This document shows, piece after piece, positions 31,906 through 41,786 of a DNA stretch of 64,000 bases (position 1 is the stretch's first letter; the number at the start of each line of letters is the position of its first letter). The notes below the pieces were generated by a model. That model was not told the origin of the DNA, did no database searches, and saw only the letters and a program-made list of their open reading frames with translations. The stretch spans positions 1,798,001 through 1,862,000 of the forward strand of contig CP119753.1 of the NCBI GenBank assembly GCA_029319145.1. Reading direction: 5' to 3'. The position numbers and the translations under genes were made by a program. The DNA comes from Microbacter sp. GSS18 (GTDB lineage Bacteria; Actinomycetota; Actinomycetes; Actinomycetales; Microbacteriaceae).

Positions 31906-33393
31906 TCACCAGGAGACCGGGAGGGCCTTGCCCTCCTCGTAGCCGGCGGCCGACTGCAGTCCGACACGCGCGCGCTCATGGAACTCGCGCACCGTAGCCG
32001 CCCCGGCGTACGTGAACGACGACCGAACGCCCGAGGTGATCATGTCGACGAGGTCTTCGAGGCTGGGACGCAGCGGGTCGAGGTAGATGCGCGAGGACGA
32101 GATGCCCTCGGCGAACAGCTCCCTGCGGGCCAGCTCGTACGGATCCAGGCGGCCGAAGCGCGCGTGCACGGCCTTGGTCGAGGCCATCCCCCACGACTCC
32201 TTGTACGCCCGGCCGTCGGCGTCGATCAGCAGCTCGCCGGGTGCCTCGATGGTGCCGGCGAACCACGAGCCGATCATGACCGACGACGCGCCCGCGGCCA
32301 GGGCGAGCGCGACGTCGCGCGGGTAGCGCACGCCACCGTCCGCCCACACGTGCGCGCCCATCATGCGCGCCGCCTCGGCGGCGTCGAGCACCGCCGAGAA
32401 CTGGGGCCGCCCCACCGCCGTCATCATCCGGGTCGTGCACATCGCGCCCGGCCCGACGCCGACCTTGACGATGTTCGCCCCCGACATCACCAGGTCGTGG
32501 ACGCCCTCGGCCGTGACGACGTTGCCCGCGACGAGCGGGATCCCGAGGTCGAGGTCGGCCACGGTCTGCAGCGAGCGGAGCATTCCCTCCTGGTGTCCGT
32601 GGGCGGTGTCGATGACGAGGACGTCGACGTCGGCGGCCGCGAGCGCCTTCGCCTTCGCCGCCACGTCACCGTTGATCCCGACCGCCGCGGCGACGATGAG
32701 GCGACCCGAGGCGTCGACCGCGGGCGGATACAGGGATGCGCGCAGCGCGCTGCGCGCGGACAGCGTCCCCACGAGATGGCCGTGCTGCAGCACGCACACG
32801 GTGTCGGCCTCGGCGGCGGTGATGAGGTCGAACGCGTGCCGGGCGCTCTCGACGTCGTCGGCGTCGATGGACGCCGCCCGGCCGCGGGCGAGATCGCCCA
32901 GGCGCGCATCCGGCAGAGCCGTGCCCAGGCGCGTCGCGGGCACGACGCCCAGGATGTCGTCCGAGGCGACGATGCCGTGCTCGGATGCCTCGGCCACCAC
33001 GATCCCGTGCCCTTCGGTGGCGGGCAGCAGGCGCGCCGCGTCCGCGACCGTCGCGTCCGGCGGCAGCACGAGCGCGGTGTCGAACATCACCGGCTGCGCC
33101 TTGACCCAGCGGATCGCCGCGTCGAGCTCCTGCAGCGGCATGTCCTGCGGCAGCACGCCGAGGCCCCCGCGGCGCGCCAGGGTGGCCGCCAGGCGTGCGC
33201 CGGTGACCGAGTTCATGTTCGCGGAGACCAGCGGGACGGTCGCCGTCGTACCGTCCCGCGGAGCCAGGTCCGCATCCAGCCGGCTGGCCACGGCCGATCG
33301 CCGCGGGACCAGGAAGACATCCGAATACGTCAGGTCGACCGCCGGCCGCTCACCGTAGAACTCCACGCCCTCCACAGTAGTGATCCGAGCCAT
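31906..33393 (-). CDS. guaB1: GuaB1 family IMP dehydrogenase-related protein (probable GMP reductase)
   Basis: A 495-residue TIM-barrel purine enzyme with an inserted CBS pair (about 95-215). The catalytic loop is GVGPGAMCTTR with Cys319, and the phosphate-binding WADGGVRYPRD follows near 350. The sequence is of the actinobacterial GuaB1 type, not the canonical GuaB2. Published work on the mycobacterial homologue reports GMP reductase activity with CBS-mediated regulation, so I infer GMP to IMP conversion here. ATG 33393 is chosen because the conserved N-terminus (EGVEFYGERPAVDLTYSDVF) starts right after it. Confidence 0.88.
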   Translation of the reverse strand: MARITTVEGVEFYGERPAVDLTYSDVFLVPRRSAVASRLDADLAPRDGTTATVPLVSANMNSVTGARLAATLARRGGLGVLPQDMPLQELDAAIRWVKAQPVMFDTALVLPPDATVADAARLLPATEGHGIVVAEASEHGIVASDDILGVVPATRLGTALPDARLGDLARGRAASIDADDVESARHAFDLITAAEADTVCVLQHGHLVGTLSARSALRASLYPPAVDASGRLIVAAAVGINGDVAAKAKALAAADVDVLVIDTAHGHQEGMLRSLQTVADLDLGIPLVAGNVVTAEGVHDLVMSGANIVKVGVGPGAMCTTRMMTAVGRPQFSAVLDAAEAARMMGAHVWADGGVRYPRDVALALAAGASSVMIGSWFAGTIEAPGELLIDADGRAYKESWGMASTKAVHARFGRLDPYELARRELFAEGISSSRIYLDPLRPSLEDLVDMITSGVRSSFTYAGAATVREFHERARVGLQSAAGYEEGKALPVSW

Positions 33394-33462
33394 CGGGCAT
33401 AACGATGCACGATCGTTCGCGCGGGGCTCCTCCGACGCGGCTCGGGTGTGTTCCGACTGGGA

Positions 33463-33468
33463 TACGCT
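33463..33468 (+). promoter_or_regulatory. possible -10 element upstream of kgd
   Basis: TACGCT lies 71 bases before the GTG start; no matching -35 is evident. The short leader contains a small GCGGG/CCCGC hairpin near 33483-33500. Confidence 0.3.
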
Positions 33469-33539
33469 TAAGCCTCGTGACCGCGGGAGAATCCCCCGCA
33501 ATCCCACAGAACTTCACCGATGAAAGCAGGCGATCGAGC

Positions 33540-36500
33540 GTGTCGAGCCAGGTGACCGGCATCGGGGTGACGAACGAGAGCGAGTTCGGAGCCAACGAGT
33601 GGCTTGTCGAGGAACTGTACGAGCAGTTCACGAAGGATCCGAATTCCGTCGACAAGGCCTGGTGGCCGATCCTCGAGTCCTACAAGCCCGCCGGCACCGA
33701 GGGGGCCCGCGTGCCCTCCGCGCCGACGCAGCCGGCACCCGCCGCAACGGGCGCCCCCGCCGCCAAGCCTGCGGCCTCTGAGCAGCCCGCTGCGAAGCCT
33801 GCGGCCCCTGAGCAGCCCGCCGCGAAGACCGCGCCTCCTGCGCCGCCCGCGCCGGAGCCCTCCGCTCCGCCCGCCAACGGCTCGGCGCAGCACCCCGTGG
33901 CGCGCACGACCGCACGGCCCGCCGCCGCGCAGCCGATCCCCGCCCAGGCCCCGACCGTCACGCCCTCGTCGGCCGACGAGGGCGCCGAGGACCAGGTCAC
34001 GGTCCTCAAGGGGATGACCAAGGCGCTCGCGGCGAACATGGACGAGTCGCTCACCGTCCCGACCGCCACGAGCGTTCGCACGGTCCCGGCCAAGCTCATG
34101 ATCGACAACCGGATCGTGGTCAACAACCACATGTCCCGCACGCGCGGCGGCAAGGTCAGCTTCACGCACCTGATCGGCTGGGCGATCATCCGCGCCCTGA
34201 AGGAGTTCCCGAGCCAGAACGTCTTCTACGCCGAGATGGACGGCAAGCCGTCGGTCGTGGCCCCCGCGCACATCAACCTCGGCATCGCGATCGACCTGCC
34301 CAAGCCCGACGGCACGCGCGCCCTGATGGTGCCGAGCATCAAGCGCGCCGACACCCTCACCTTCGGCGAGTACCTCGCCACGTACGAGGACCTCGTCACA
34401 CGCGCCCGCGGCGGCAAGCTCACCGCCGCCGACTTCCAGGGCACCACGATCTCGCTCACCAACCCCGGCGGCATCGGGACCGTGCACTCCGTGCCGCGCC
34501 TGATGAAGGGGCAGGGGTGCATCGTCGGCGCCGGCGCGCTGGAGTACCCCGCCGAGTTCCAGGGCTCGAGCGACAAGACGCTCAACGAGCTGGGCATCGG
34601 CAAGACGATCACACTGACCAGCACGTACGACCACCGCGTCATCCAGGGTGCCGGGTCGGGCGAGTTCCTCAAGCGCGTGCACGAGCTGCTCATCGGCCAG
34701 CGCGGCTTCTACGACGACATCTTCGCTGCGCTTCGCATCCCCTACGCCCCGATCCACTGGGCCAACGACATCAACGTCGACGTCGCCGAGCGCGTCGACA
34801 AGACCGCGCGCGTGCAGGAGCTCATCAACGCCTTCCGCGTCCGCGGCCACCTCATGGCCGACATCGACCCGCTCGAGTACGTCCAGCGCACGCACCCCGA
34901 CCTCGAGATCGAGAACCACGGGCTGACGTTCTGGGACCTCGACCGCGAGTTCGTCACCGGCGGCTTCGGCGGCAAGCGCCTCATGAAGCTGCGCGACATC
35001 CTCGGCGTCCTGCGCGACTCGTACTGCCGCACGACCGGCATCGAGTACATGCACATCCAGGATCCCGAGCAGCGCCGCTGGTTCCAGGAGAACCTCGAGC
35101 TGAAGTACGAGAAGCCCGGTCACGACGAGCAGATGCGGATCCTCGACAAGCTCAACCAGGCCGAGGCGTTCGAGACGTTCCTGCAGACGAAGTACGTCGG
35201 GCAGAAGCGGTTCAGCCTCGAAGGCGGCGAGTCGCTCATCCCGCTGCTGGACGAGGTGCTGCAGGGCGCGGCGCAGGCGGGCCTCGACGGCGCCGCCATC
35301 GGCATGGCGCACCGCGGCCGGCTCAACGTGCTGACCAACATCGCCGGCAAGACCTACGGCCAGGTGTTCCGCGAGTTCGAGGGCGCGGTCGCCGTCGGCT
35401 CCAAGAGCGGCTCGGGCGACGTGAAGTACCACCTCGGCACCGAGGGCACATTCGTCGCCGACGACGCCAGCGAGCTGCCGGTCTACCTCGCCGCCAACCC
35501 GTCGCACCTCGAGACGGTGGACGGCGTCCTCGAGGGGATCGTCCGCGCCAAGCAGGACCGCAAGCCCGCAGGCAGCTACTCGTGGCTCCCGGTGCTCGTG
35601 CACGGCGACGCGGCGTTCGCCGGTCAGGGCGTCGTGGTCGAGACGCTGCAGATGTCGCGCCTGCGCGGCTTCCGCACCGGCGGCACGGTCCACGTCGTGG
35701 TCAACAACCAGGTCGGCTTCACCACGCTGCCGCAGGACGGCCGGTCGTCGGTGTACGCCACCGACGTCGCCAAGACCATTCAGGCGCCGATCTTCCACGT
35801 CAACGGCGACGACCCCGAAGCGGTCGTCCGCGCCGCGCAGGTCGCCTTCGCGTACCGCGAGCGCTTCCACCGCGACGTCGTCATCGACCTCGTGTGCTAC
35901 CGCCGGCGCGGTCACAATGAGGGCGACGACCCCTCGATGACGCAGCCGCTCATGACCAACCTGATCGAGGCCAAGCGCTCGGTCCGCCGCCTCTACACCG
36001 AGGCCCTGGTCGGTCGCGGCGACATCACGCAGGAGGAGTTCGAGCAGGCCAAGCGCGACTTCCAGGATCGCCTCGAGGTCGCCTTCGCCGAGACGCATGC
36101 GGCAGAGACCGGCGCTTCGCAGACCGTCGAGGCGGATGCCGAGCCCGATGAGCCCGCCGAGCCCGAGGCCGTCGTACCCACGGTCACCGCCGTCTCGCGC
36201 GAGATGGTGGAGGCCATCGGCGAGGCGTTCGTGAACAAGCCGGACGGCTTCACGGTGCACGCCAAGCTCCAGCAGCTGCTCGACAAGCGTCTCGACATGA
36301 GCCGCAACGGCAACATCGACTGGGCGTTCGCGGAGCTGATGGCCTTCGGCTCGCTGCTGGCCGAGAAGGTCAACGTGCGGCTCGCCGGCCAGGACTCGCG
36401 CCGAGGCACCTTCGTGCAGCGCCACGCGGTCTTCCACGACCGTGCGAACGGCCAGGAGTGGATCCCGCTGGCCAACCTCAGCGAGGACCAGGGCCGCCTG

Positions 36501-37337
36501 TGGGTGTACGACTCGCTGCTCAGCGAATACGCCGCCATGGCGTTCGAGTACGGTTACTCGGTCGAGCGCCCCGACGCGCTGGTGCTGTGGGAGGCGCAGT
36601 TCGGCGACTTCGCCAACGGCGCGCAGTCGGTCGTCGACGAGTTCATCTCGTCCGCCGAGCAGAAGTGGGGCCAGGAGTCCGGCGTCACGCTGCTGCTCCC
36701 CCACGGCTACGAGGGGCAGGGCCCCGACCACTCGTCGGCCCGGATCGAGCGCTACCTGCAGATGTGCGCGCAGGACAACATGACCGTCGCGCGTCCGTCG
36801 ACGCCGGCTTCGTACTTCCACCTGCTGCGGCGCCAGGCCTACCAGCGCCCGCGCCGTCCGCTTATCGTGTTCACCCCCAAGGCGATGCTGCGCCTGCGCG
36901 GCGCCACCAGCGCGGTCGAGGACTTCACCACGGGCGGCTTCCAGCCCGTGATCGACGACGCGCGTCAGCTCGACGGCCCGTCCGTCAAGCGCGTGCTGCT
37001 GCACTCGGGCAAGATCCACTGGGACCTCAAGTCCGAGCTCGACAAGAAGCCCAACGACGCGATCGCCCTCGTGCGGATGGAGCAGTTCTACCCCACGCCG
37101 GTCGACGAGCTGAACACGGTCCTGGATCGCTACCCCAACGCCGAGCTGGTGTGGGTGCAGGACGAGCCCGAGAACCAGGGCGCGTGGCCGTTCATCGCCC
37201 TGGAGGTCGTCAAGCATCTGCACGGCCGGACGATCCGCCGCGTCTCGCGCGCCGCTGCCGCCTCGACGGCCACCGGGTCCCCCAAGGTGCACGCGTTCGA
37301 GCAGGCGGAGATCCTGAAGAAGTCGCTCACCGTCTGA
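33540..37337 (+). CDS. kgd: multifunctional 2-oxoglutarate decarboxylase/dehydrogenase E1 with fused succinyltransferase (Kgd/OdhA)
   Basis: A 1265-residue TCA-cycle enzyme of the actinobacterial fused type. The N-terminal E1 helper segment (NEWLVEELYEQF, near 19-30) leads into an Ala/Pro-rich linker (about 55-140, with repeated AAKPA and EQPA). The E2 acyltransferase core runs about 150-390, with TYDHRVIQGAGSGEF and His365. The ThDP-dependent E1 follows, with HGDAAFAGQG near 687-696 and VNNQVGFTT near 720-728. No lipoyl domain is present; the fused protein works with E2p and Lpd, and its E1 part is inhibited by the FHA protein OdhI/GarA in relatives. Start: GTG, matching the family N-terminus. 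A 12-bp stem terminator follows. Confidence 0.96.
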   Translation: MSSQVTGIGVTNESEFGANEWLVEELYEQFTKDPNSVDKAWWPILESYKPAGTEGARVPSAPTQPAPAATGAPAAKPAASEQPAAKPAAPEQPAAKTAPPAPPAPEPSAPPANGSAQHPVARTTARPAAAQPIPAQAPTVTPSSADEGAEDQVTVLKGMTKALAANMDESLTVPTATSVRTVPAKLMIDNRIVVNNHMSRTRGGKVSFTHLIGWAIIRALKEFPSQNVFYAEMDGKPSVVAPAHINLGIAIDLPKPDGTRALMVPSIKRADTLTFGEYLATYEDLVTRARGGKLTAADFQGTTISLTNPGGIGTVHSVPRLMKGQGCIVGAGALEYPAEFQGSSDKTLNELGIGKTITLTSTYDHRVIQGAGSGEFLKRVHELLIGQRGFYDDIFAALRIPYAPIHWANDINVDVAERVDKTARVQELINAFRVRGHLMADIDPLEYVQRTHPDLEIENHGLTFWDLDREFVTGGFGGKRLMKLRDILGVLRDSYCRTTGIEYMHIQDPEQRRWFQENLELKYEKPGHDEQMRILDKLNQAEAFETFLQTKYVGQKRFSLEGGESLIPLLDEVLQGAAQAGLDGAAIGMAHRGRLNVLTNIAGKTYGQVFREFEGAVAVGSKSGSGDVKYHLGTEGTFVADDASELPVYLAANPSHLETVDGVLEGIVRAKQDRKPAGSYSWLPVLVHGDAAFAGQGVVVETLQMSRLRGFRTGGTVHVVVNNQVGFTTLPQDGRSSVYATDVAKTIQAPIFHVNGDDPEAVVRAAQVAFAYRERFHRDVVIDLVCYRRRGHNEGDDPSMTQPLMTNLIEAKRSVRRLYTEALVGRGDITQEEFEQAKRDFQDRLEVAFAETHAAETGASQTVEADAEPDEPAEPEAVVPTVTAVSREMVEAIGEAFVNKPDGFTVHAKLQQLLDKRLDMSRNGNIDWAFAELMAFGSLLAEKVNVRLAGQDSRRGTFVQRHAVFHDRANGQEWIPLANLSEDQGRLWVYDSLLSEYAAMAFEYGYSVERPDALVLWEAQFGDFANGAQSVVDEFISSAEQKWGQESGVTLLLPHGYEGQGPDHSSARIERYLQMCAQDNMTVARPSTPASYFHLLRRQAYQRPRRPLIVFTPKAMLRLRGATSAVEDFTTGGFQPVIDDARQLDGPSVKRVLLHSGKIHWDLKSELDKKPNDAIALVRMEQFYPTPVDELNTVLDRYPNAELVWVQDEPENQGAWPFIALEVVKHLHGRTIRRVSRAAAASTATGSPKVHAFEQAEILKKSLTV

Positions 37338-37356
37338 GGACGGCGCGAATCACGTC

Positions 37357-37384
37357 GACGGCGGGGCCTTCGGGTCCCGCCGTC
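37357..37384. terminator. strong bidirectional terminator with TTCG tetraloop
   Basis: GACGGCGGGGCC (37357-37368) and GGTCCCGCCGTC (37373-37384) form a 12-bp stem with one G-U pair closed by TTCG. It lies between convergent kgd and the anti-sigma gene. Confidence 0.8.
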
Positions 37385-37390
37385 GTCGTC

Positions 37391-37633
37391 TCAGTGCGAG
37401 GTGTGGGCCGCGCGCAGCTTGTCGAGCACGCGTGCGCGCAGCTCCTCGGGCGCCGTCTCCTTGCACGCCCGCGCCACGACGTCGGTCAGCGTGCGGGCCA
37501 CGAGAGCCTCGTCGCGGCACCCTGGGCAGTGCTCCAGGTGCTCGGCGATGTCGGAGTGGCGGGTCTTGCAGACCTCGTCGCGCAGGTACTCCTCGAGGTC
37601 GCGACGTGCTTTGTCGCATCCGCAATCGGTCAT
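37391..37633 (-). CDS. rsrA: zinc-binding anti-sigma factor, RsrA/RshA-like
   Basis: An 80-residue protein with the ZAS signature Hx3Cx2C as HLEHCPGC (near 32-39), plus CGCD at 4-7 and a further Cys-Lys-Thr (CKTRH) near 22-26. In Streptomyces RsrA and mycobacterial RshA, oxidation of the zinc-site cysteines releases the partner sigma factor during disulfide stress; the same is inferred here. The ATG overlaps the sigma gene stop by four bases, so production is matched to the sigma factor. The assignment rests on motif, size and genetic coupling. Confidence 0.88.
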   Translation of the reverse strand: MTDCGCDKARRDLEEYLRDEVCKTRHSDIAEHLEHCPGCRDEALVARTLTDVVARACKETAPEELRARVLDKLRAAHTSH

Positions 37634-38316
37634 CGTGCGCTCCTTGCGGCGGCGGTGATGCCGCGCTCCTGTGCGTAATCGGCCAGCAGGTCGCGAAGCA
37701 GACGCCTGCCGCGGTGCAGACGGCTCATCACGGTGCCGATGGGGGTCTTCATGATGTCGGCGATCTCCTGGTAGGCGAAGCCCTCGACGTCCGCGAGGTA
37801 GACCGCCAGCCGGAAGTCCTCGGGGATCGCCTGCAGCGCCTCCTTGACGGCGGAGGCCGGCATGTGGTCGATCGCTTCGGCCTCGGCCGAGCGGCTCGTG
37901 GTCGCGGTGGTCGACTCGGCGCCGCCGAGCTGCCAGTCCTCGAGCTCGTCGATGGTGCCCTGGAAGGGCTCGCGCTGCTTCTTGCGATACGTGTTGATGT
38001 ACGTGTTGGTGAGGATGCGGTACAGCCACGCCTTCAGGTTCGTGCCCTGCGTGAACGAGCTCCACGATGCAAACGCCTTCACGTACGTCTCCTGGACGAG
38101 GTCGGCGGCATCGGCCGGATTGCGCGTCATGCGCATCGCGGCAGCGTAGAGCTGGTCCATGAACGGCAGCGCCTGCTCTTCGAACTGGGCGCGAGGGTCG
38201 GGCGCGGACTCGGTGGGATCGGACATCAGGCGCCAGTCTACGGCGGCCGGGTCGGTATCCGCCTGGGAGGCGGCCGACAGCTCCGGTCGTCCGGTGCGCT
38301 CGAGTGCGAGGATCAT
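37630..38316 (-). CDS. sigR: ECF RNA polymerase sigma factor, SigR/SigH-like
   Basis: An alternative sigma factor of 228 residues from the ATG at 38316, or 198 from the ATG at 38226. Region 2 spans [19 protein letters not shown] through [11 protein letters not shown] and [14 protein letters not shown]. Region 4 is the helix-turn-helix around [20 protein letters not shown]. The group controls thiol-oxidative stress genes and is held by the co-transcribed zinc anti-sigma factor. I prefer 38316 because GAAAGG precedes it, whereas no ribosome site precedes 38226. The extra 30 residues recall the longer SigR isoform known in Streptomyces. aroA is divergent, 52 bases away. Confidence 0.88.
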   Translation of the reverse strand: MILALERTGRPELSAASQADTDPAAVDWRLMSDPTESAPDPRAQFEEQALPFMDQLYAAAMRMTRNPADAADLVQETYVKAFASWSSFTQGTNLKAWLYRILTNTYINTYRKKQREPFQGTIDELEDWQLGGAESTTATTSRSAEAEAIDHMPASAVKEALQAIPEDFRLAVYLADVEGFAYQEIADIMKTPIGTVMSRLHRGRRLLRDLLADYAQERGITAAARSAR

Positions 38317-38368
38317 GCGGCCTTTCGTTTCGCGGCGAGGCGTATCGCGTTCAGTAGGGTAGGAACCG

Positions 38369-39739
38369 ATGACCCCCGACGCGTATTCCCCCGCCGACGC
38401 ACCCGGCTCGCGCCCCGCGTGGAGCGCGCCCACTGTGACCCGCCCGGTCCACGCGACCGTGACGGTGCCCGGATCGAAGTCCCTGACCAATCGCGAGCTG
38501 ATCCTCGCGTCGCTCGCCGATGGGCCGAGCCGCCTGATCGCACCGCTGCACTCCGACGACGCCGCGCGCATGGTCGAGGCGCTGCGCTCCCTGGGCGTCG
38601 ACATCGCCTTCGAACCGGGCGAGGGTCCGTTCGGCGACGACATCGTCGTCACGCCCCAGCTCCCCCTGCGCGGCGACTCCGTCGTCGACTGCGGGCAGGC
38701 CGGCACCGTCATGCGCTTCGTCGCAGCCCTCGGCGGTTTCGCCGAGGGCGATGTCACCCTGACGGCGCACGAGAGCGCCCTGCACCGTCCGATGGGCGCC
38801 ATGATCTCGGCGCTGCGCGACGTCGGCGTCGACATCGACGACGGCGGGCACTGGGCGCTGCCGTTCACGATCCGCGGGCGGGGACACGTCCGCGGCGGAG
38901 AGATCACGATCGACGCCAGCGCGTCCAGTCAGTTCGTTTCGGGGCTGCTCCTGGCCGCCCCCCACTTCGACGTCGGACTGCACCTGATCCATCAAGGAGA
39001 GCGGCTGCCGAGCATGCCGCACATCGACATGACGATCGAGGCGCTCGCGCATCGCGGCGTGCACGTCGAGCGCCCGTCGCTGGGCGAGTGGATCGTTCCG
39101 GCCGGCGCGCTGCGCGGCAAGGACATCGCGATCGAGCCCGATCTGTCCAACGCGGCGCCCTTCCTGGCCGCCGCCATGATCACCGGCGGCTCGGTCACCG
39201 TCACGGGCTGGCCCGCGCGATCGACCCAGCCCGGCGCGATGCTCTCCGAGATCCTCTCGGCGATGGGAGCGCGCGTGTCCCGCCGTGGCGGCGCGCTGAC
39301 GGTGGCGGCCGGCGCCGGCATCCACGGCCTCGACCTCGACCTGTCGGCCGCCGGAGAGCTCACGCCGACGATCTTCGCGCTCGCGGCGTTCGCCGACGGC
39401 CCCTCGACGCTGCACGGCATCGGCCACATCCGCGGGCACGAGACCGACCGCATCGCCGCGCTCGCCACCGAGCTGCGGCGGCTCGGCGGTGAGGCGCAGG
39501 AGCTGCCCGACGGCATCCGCATCATCCCCCGCGACCTCCACGGCGGCCTGTGGCGCGCTTACCACGACCACCGCATGGCGACGACCGGAGCGCTCATCGG
39601 ACTCGCCGTCCCGGGCGTCGAGGTCGATGACATCGGCACGACCGCCAAGACCATGCCGGAGTTCCCCGACCTGTGGCAGGCGATGATCGACGGCGACGTC
39701 GACGATCCTCTCCGGGCGGAGGCCGCGCGGGCATCGTGA
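38369..39739 (+). CDS. aroA: 3-phosphoshikimate 1-carboxyvinyltransferase (EPSP synthase)
   Basis: A 456-residue shikimate-pathway enzyme joining shikimate-3-phosphate and phosphoenolpyruvate. The signatures [17 protein letters not shown] (about 34-50) and the [13 protein letters not shown] stretch (near 110-122, where many AroA have GNAGTAMRPL) are visible. [20 protein letters not shown] (near 354-373) and DHRMA near 395 complete the set. TAGGGT eight bases before the ATG may be a -10 box. Its stop overlaps the rsgA GTG by four bases, an arrangement I also associate with mycobacteria. Confidence 0.95.
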   Translation: MTPDAYSPADAPGSRPAWSAPTVTRPVHATVTVPGSKSLTNRELILASLADGPSRLIAPLHSDDAARMVEALRSLGVDIAFEPGEGPFGDDIVVTPQLPLRGDSVVDCGQAGTVMRFVAALGGFAEGDVTLTAHESALHRPMGAMISALRDVGVDIDDGGHWALPFTIRGRGHVRGGEITIDASASSQFVSGLLLAAPHFDVGLHLIHQGERLPSMPHIDMTIEALAHRGVHVERPSLGEWIVPAGALRGKDIAIEPDLSNAAPFLAAAMITGGSVTVTGWPARSTQPGAMLSEILSAMGARVSRRGGALTVAAGAGIHGLDLDLSAAGELTPTIFALAAFADGPSTLHGIGHIRGHETDRIAALATELRRLGGEAQELPDGIRIIPRDLHGGLWRAYHDHRMATTGALIGLAVPGVEVDDIGTTAKTMPEFPDLWQAMIDGDVDDPLRAEAARAS

Positions 39740-40785
39740 GCTGGCTCGACGACTTCGACGACGACGACGAACCGGAGTTCGACGAAGCCGACGTGCGCGT
39801 CCGGCCCAACCCCAAGGCCAACCGCCCCCGCTCCAAACGCCGCCCCGCCCATGCGGACGCCCGCATCGCGCGGGTGCTGGGCGTCGACCGCGGTCGGTAC
39901 ACGGTGCTGATCGACGAAGACGCCGACGATGAGCACCCCACGCTCGCCGCTCGCGCCCGGGAGCTGCGGAAGACCCCCATCGTCACCGGCGACCTCGCCC
40001 GCGTCGTCGGCGACACGTCGGGAGACGAGGGGACGCTCGCGCGCATCGTCGGCATCGAGGAGCGGTCGTCGTTGCTGCGACGCAGCGCCGACGACACCGA
40101 CCAGGTCGAGCGCATCGTCGTGGCGAATGCCGACCAGATGCTCATCGTCGTGGCCGCGGCCGATCCCGAGCCCCGCGAGCGGCTCGTCGACCGCTACCTC
40201 ATCGCGGCGCTGGACGCCGGCATCCGCCCGCTGCTGGTCGTCACCAAGACCGATCTCGCCGACCCCACGGCGTTCCTCGGGCACTTCGAGGGCATCGACC
40301 TGACGGTCTTCACGAGCGCGCGCGGCGACATGCCCGTCGACCGGATCGGCGCCGCCCTCGTGGGCCACTCGACGGTGTTCGTCGGTCACTCCGGCGTGGG
40401 CAAGTCCACTCTCGTCAACGCCCTCGTGCCGTCGGCGCAGCGCGCCACGGGTCACGTGAACGTCGTGACGGGGCGGGGACGGCACACGTCGAGCTCGACG
40501 GTGTCGCTGCGCTACCGCGGCCCGGAGGGGGCGGGATGGGTCATCGACACGCCGGGAGTGCGCTCGTTCGGGCTCGGCCACGTGGATCCGGCGAACATCC
40601 TGCGCGCCTTCACGGATCTCGACGACGTCGCCCAGGAGTGCCCGCGGGGCTGCACCCACCTGCCGGACGCGCCCGACTGCGCCCTCAACGAGGCGCTCGA
40701 CGAGGGACGGCTGGGACCCCGCGGCGCGGAGCGCCTGGACTCGCTGCAGCGGCTTCTGGAGACGTTCGGCGACCGCGCCTCGTGA
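39736..40785 (+). CDS. rsgA: ribosome small subunit-dependent GTPase A
   Basis: A 349-residue circularly permuted GTPase that assists late maturation of the 30S subunit. After an acidic N-terminus (DDFDDDDEPEFDE) and a basic stretch comes an OB-like domain. The GTPase motifs appear in permuted order: G4 VVTKTD near 171-176, G1 GHSGVGKST at 217-225 and G3 DTPG near 270. The C-terminal zinc finger uses ECPRGCTHL and the later Cys of PDC near 300-316. The GTG start overlaps the aroA stop. Confidence 0.95.
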   Translation: MSWLDDFDDDDEPEFDEADVRVRPNPKANRPRSKRRPAHADARIARVLGVDRGRYTVLIDEDADDEHPTLAARARELRKTPIVTGDLARVVGDTSGDEGTLARIVGIEERSSLLRRSADDTDQVERIVVANADQMLIVVAAADPEPRERLVDRYLIAALDAGIRPLLVVTKTDLADPTAFLGHFEGIDLTVFTSARGDMPVDRIGAALVGHSTVFVGHSGVGKSTLVNALVPSAQRATGHVNVVTGRGRHTSSSTVSLRYRGPEGAGWVIDTPGVRSFGLGHVDPANILRAFTDLDDVAQECPRGCTHLPDAPDCALNEALDEGRLGPRGAERLDSLQRLLETFGDRAS

Positions 40786-40795
40786 CCGGACGTCC

Positions 40796-40801
40796 TAGGC
40801 T
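40796..40801 (+). promoter_or_regulatory. -10 element, probable leaderless promoter of bcp
   Basis: TAGGCT lies six bases before the GTG at 40808. Confidence 0.4.
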
Positions 40802-40807
40802 GGGGTC

Positions 40808-41284
40808 GTGACACAGGATCGACTCAGCCCCGGCGACACCGCACCCGACTTCTCCCTGGTGAACCAGGACGACCAGCCCGTGTCGCTCGCGGGCCTCCGC
40901 GGACGCCGCGTGATCGCGTTCTTCTACCCCGCCGCGATGACCCCCGGCTGCACGACCGAGGCGTGCGACTTCCGCGACAGCCTCGCCCCGCTGCAGGCGG
41001 CCGGCTTCGAGGTCGTCGGCATCTCCCGCGACGCCACCGACAAGCTGCGCCGGTTCCGCGAGCGGGACGCGCTGACCTATGACCTGCTGAGCGACCCCGA
41101 CCACTCCGTCCACGCCGCGTACGGCGCATGGGGCGAGAAGACGAACTACGGCAAGGTCGTCGAGGGCGTCATCCGCTCGACGTTCGTGATCGACGCCGAG
41201 GGCCGCATCGAGCACGCCCTCTACAACGTCAAGGCCACCGGCCACGTCGCGCGCGTGCGGGCGCTCGTCGGCCTCGCCGGCTGA
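40808..41284 (+). CDS. bcp: thioredoxin-dependent thiol peroxidase (BCP-type peroxiredoxin)
   Basis: A 158-residue peroxiredoxin that reduces hydroperoxides with thioredoxin. The peroxidatic cysteine is Cys48 in MTPGCTTEACDF, with the resolving Cys53 in the same helix as in the BCP/PrxQ class. DFSLVNQDDQPVSL (14-27) and the late RSTFVIDAEGRI are conserved. The GTG start follows a TAGGCT hexamer by six bases. It stands between rsgA and a convergent membrane protein gene and may contribute to the oxidative-stress functions clustered here. Confidence 0.93.
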   Translation: MTQDRLSPGDTAPDFSLVNQDDQPVSLAGLRGRRVIAFFYPAAMTPGCTTEACDFRDSLAPLQAAGFEVVGISRDATDKLRRFRERDALTYDLLSDPDHSVHAAYGAWGEKTNYGKVVEGVIRSTFVIDAEGRIEHALYNVKATGHVARVRALVGLAG

Positions 41285-41291
41285 ATCCGGC

Positions 41292-41693
41292 TCAATCGTC
41301 GCCCGCGGCGTCTCGCCGCGCATCGACCGCGGCGCCGCGAGCGCCGATCACCAGCAGCGCGAAGACCACGACCGCGGGTACGGCGAGGGCGATCGCGATG
41401 CCGGGGTCGGCGAACGCCCCCGTCGCGGCCCCCAGCGCGATCGAGCCGATCAGCAGCTGGGTGACGATGCCCCCCGAGCGGCCCCACGAGCGTCCGCGCC
41501 ACACGGCGACGCCGAACCCGATGACCCCGGCGGCGCCCACGGCGGTGAGGACCAGCAGCGCGACCGAGCTGTCGATCGAAACCGTGTCGCCGCCGGCCAG
41601 CGCGACCAGCTCCCAGCCGGCGAGGAACAGGATCCCCAGCCCCTCGGCCAGCAGCAGCGCACCCGCGATCCGATCGACGACTGATGTGGACAT
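41292..41693 (-). CDS. hypothetical four-TM membrane protein
   Basis: A 133-residue protein I do not recognise by function. Four hydrophobic segments (about 8-32, 42-64, 75-92 and 96-118) are separated by short loops, with RGRSWGRSGG in the middle loop and a charged tail (RGAAVDARRDAAGDD). This layout is common among small actinobacterial membrane proteins of unknown role. GGAAGGA lies about 12 bases before the ATG, a rather long spacing. It is convergent with bcp and divergent from whiB1. Confidence 0.65.
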   Translation of the reverse strand: MSTSVVDRIAGALLLAEGLGILFLAGWELVALAGGDTVSIDSSVALLVLTAVGAAGVIGFGVAVWRGRSWGRSGGIVTQLLIGSIALGAATGAFADPGIAIALAVPAVVVFALLVIGARGAAVDARRDAAGDD

Positions 41694-41786
41694 GACCGCC
41701 TGATTCCTTCCGGAGCGTCCGCTTCTTTGTGCGATGTCTCCACCTCTCGGAGCGAATGCTCAGCAATCTGCACACAGAAGTGAAGA

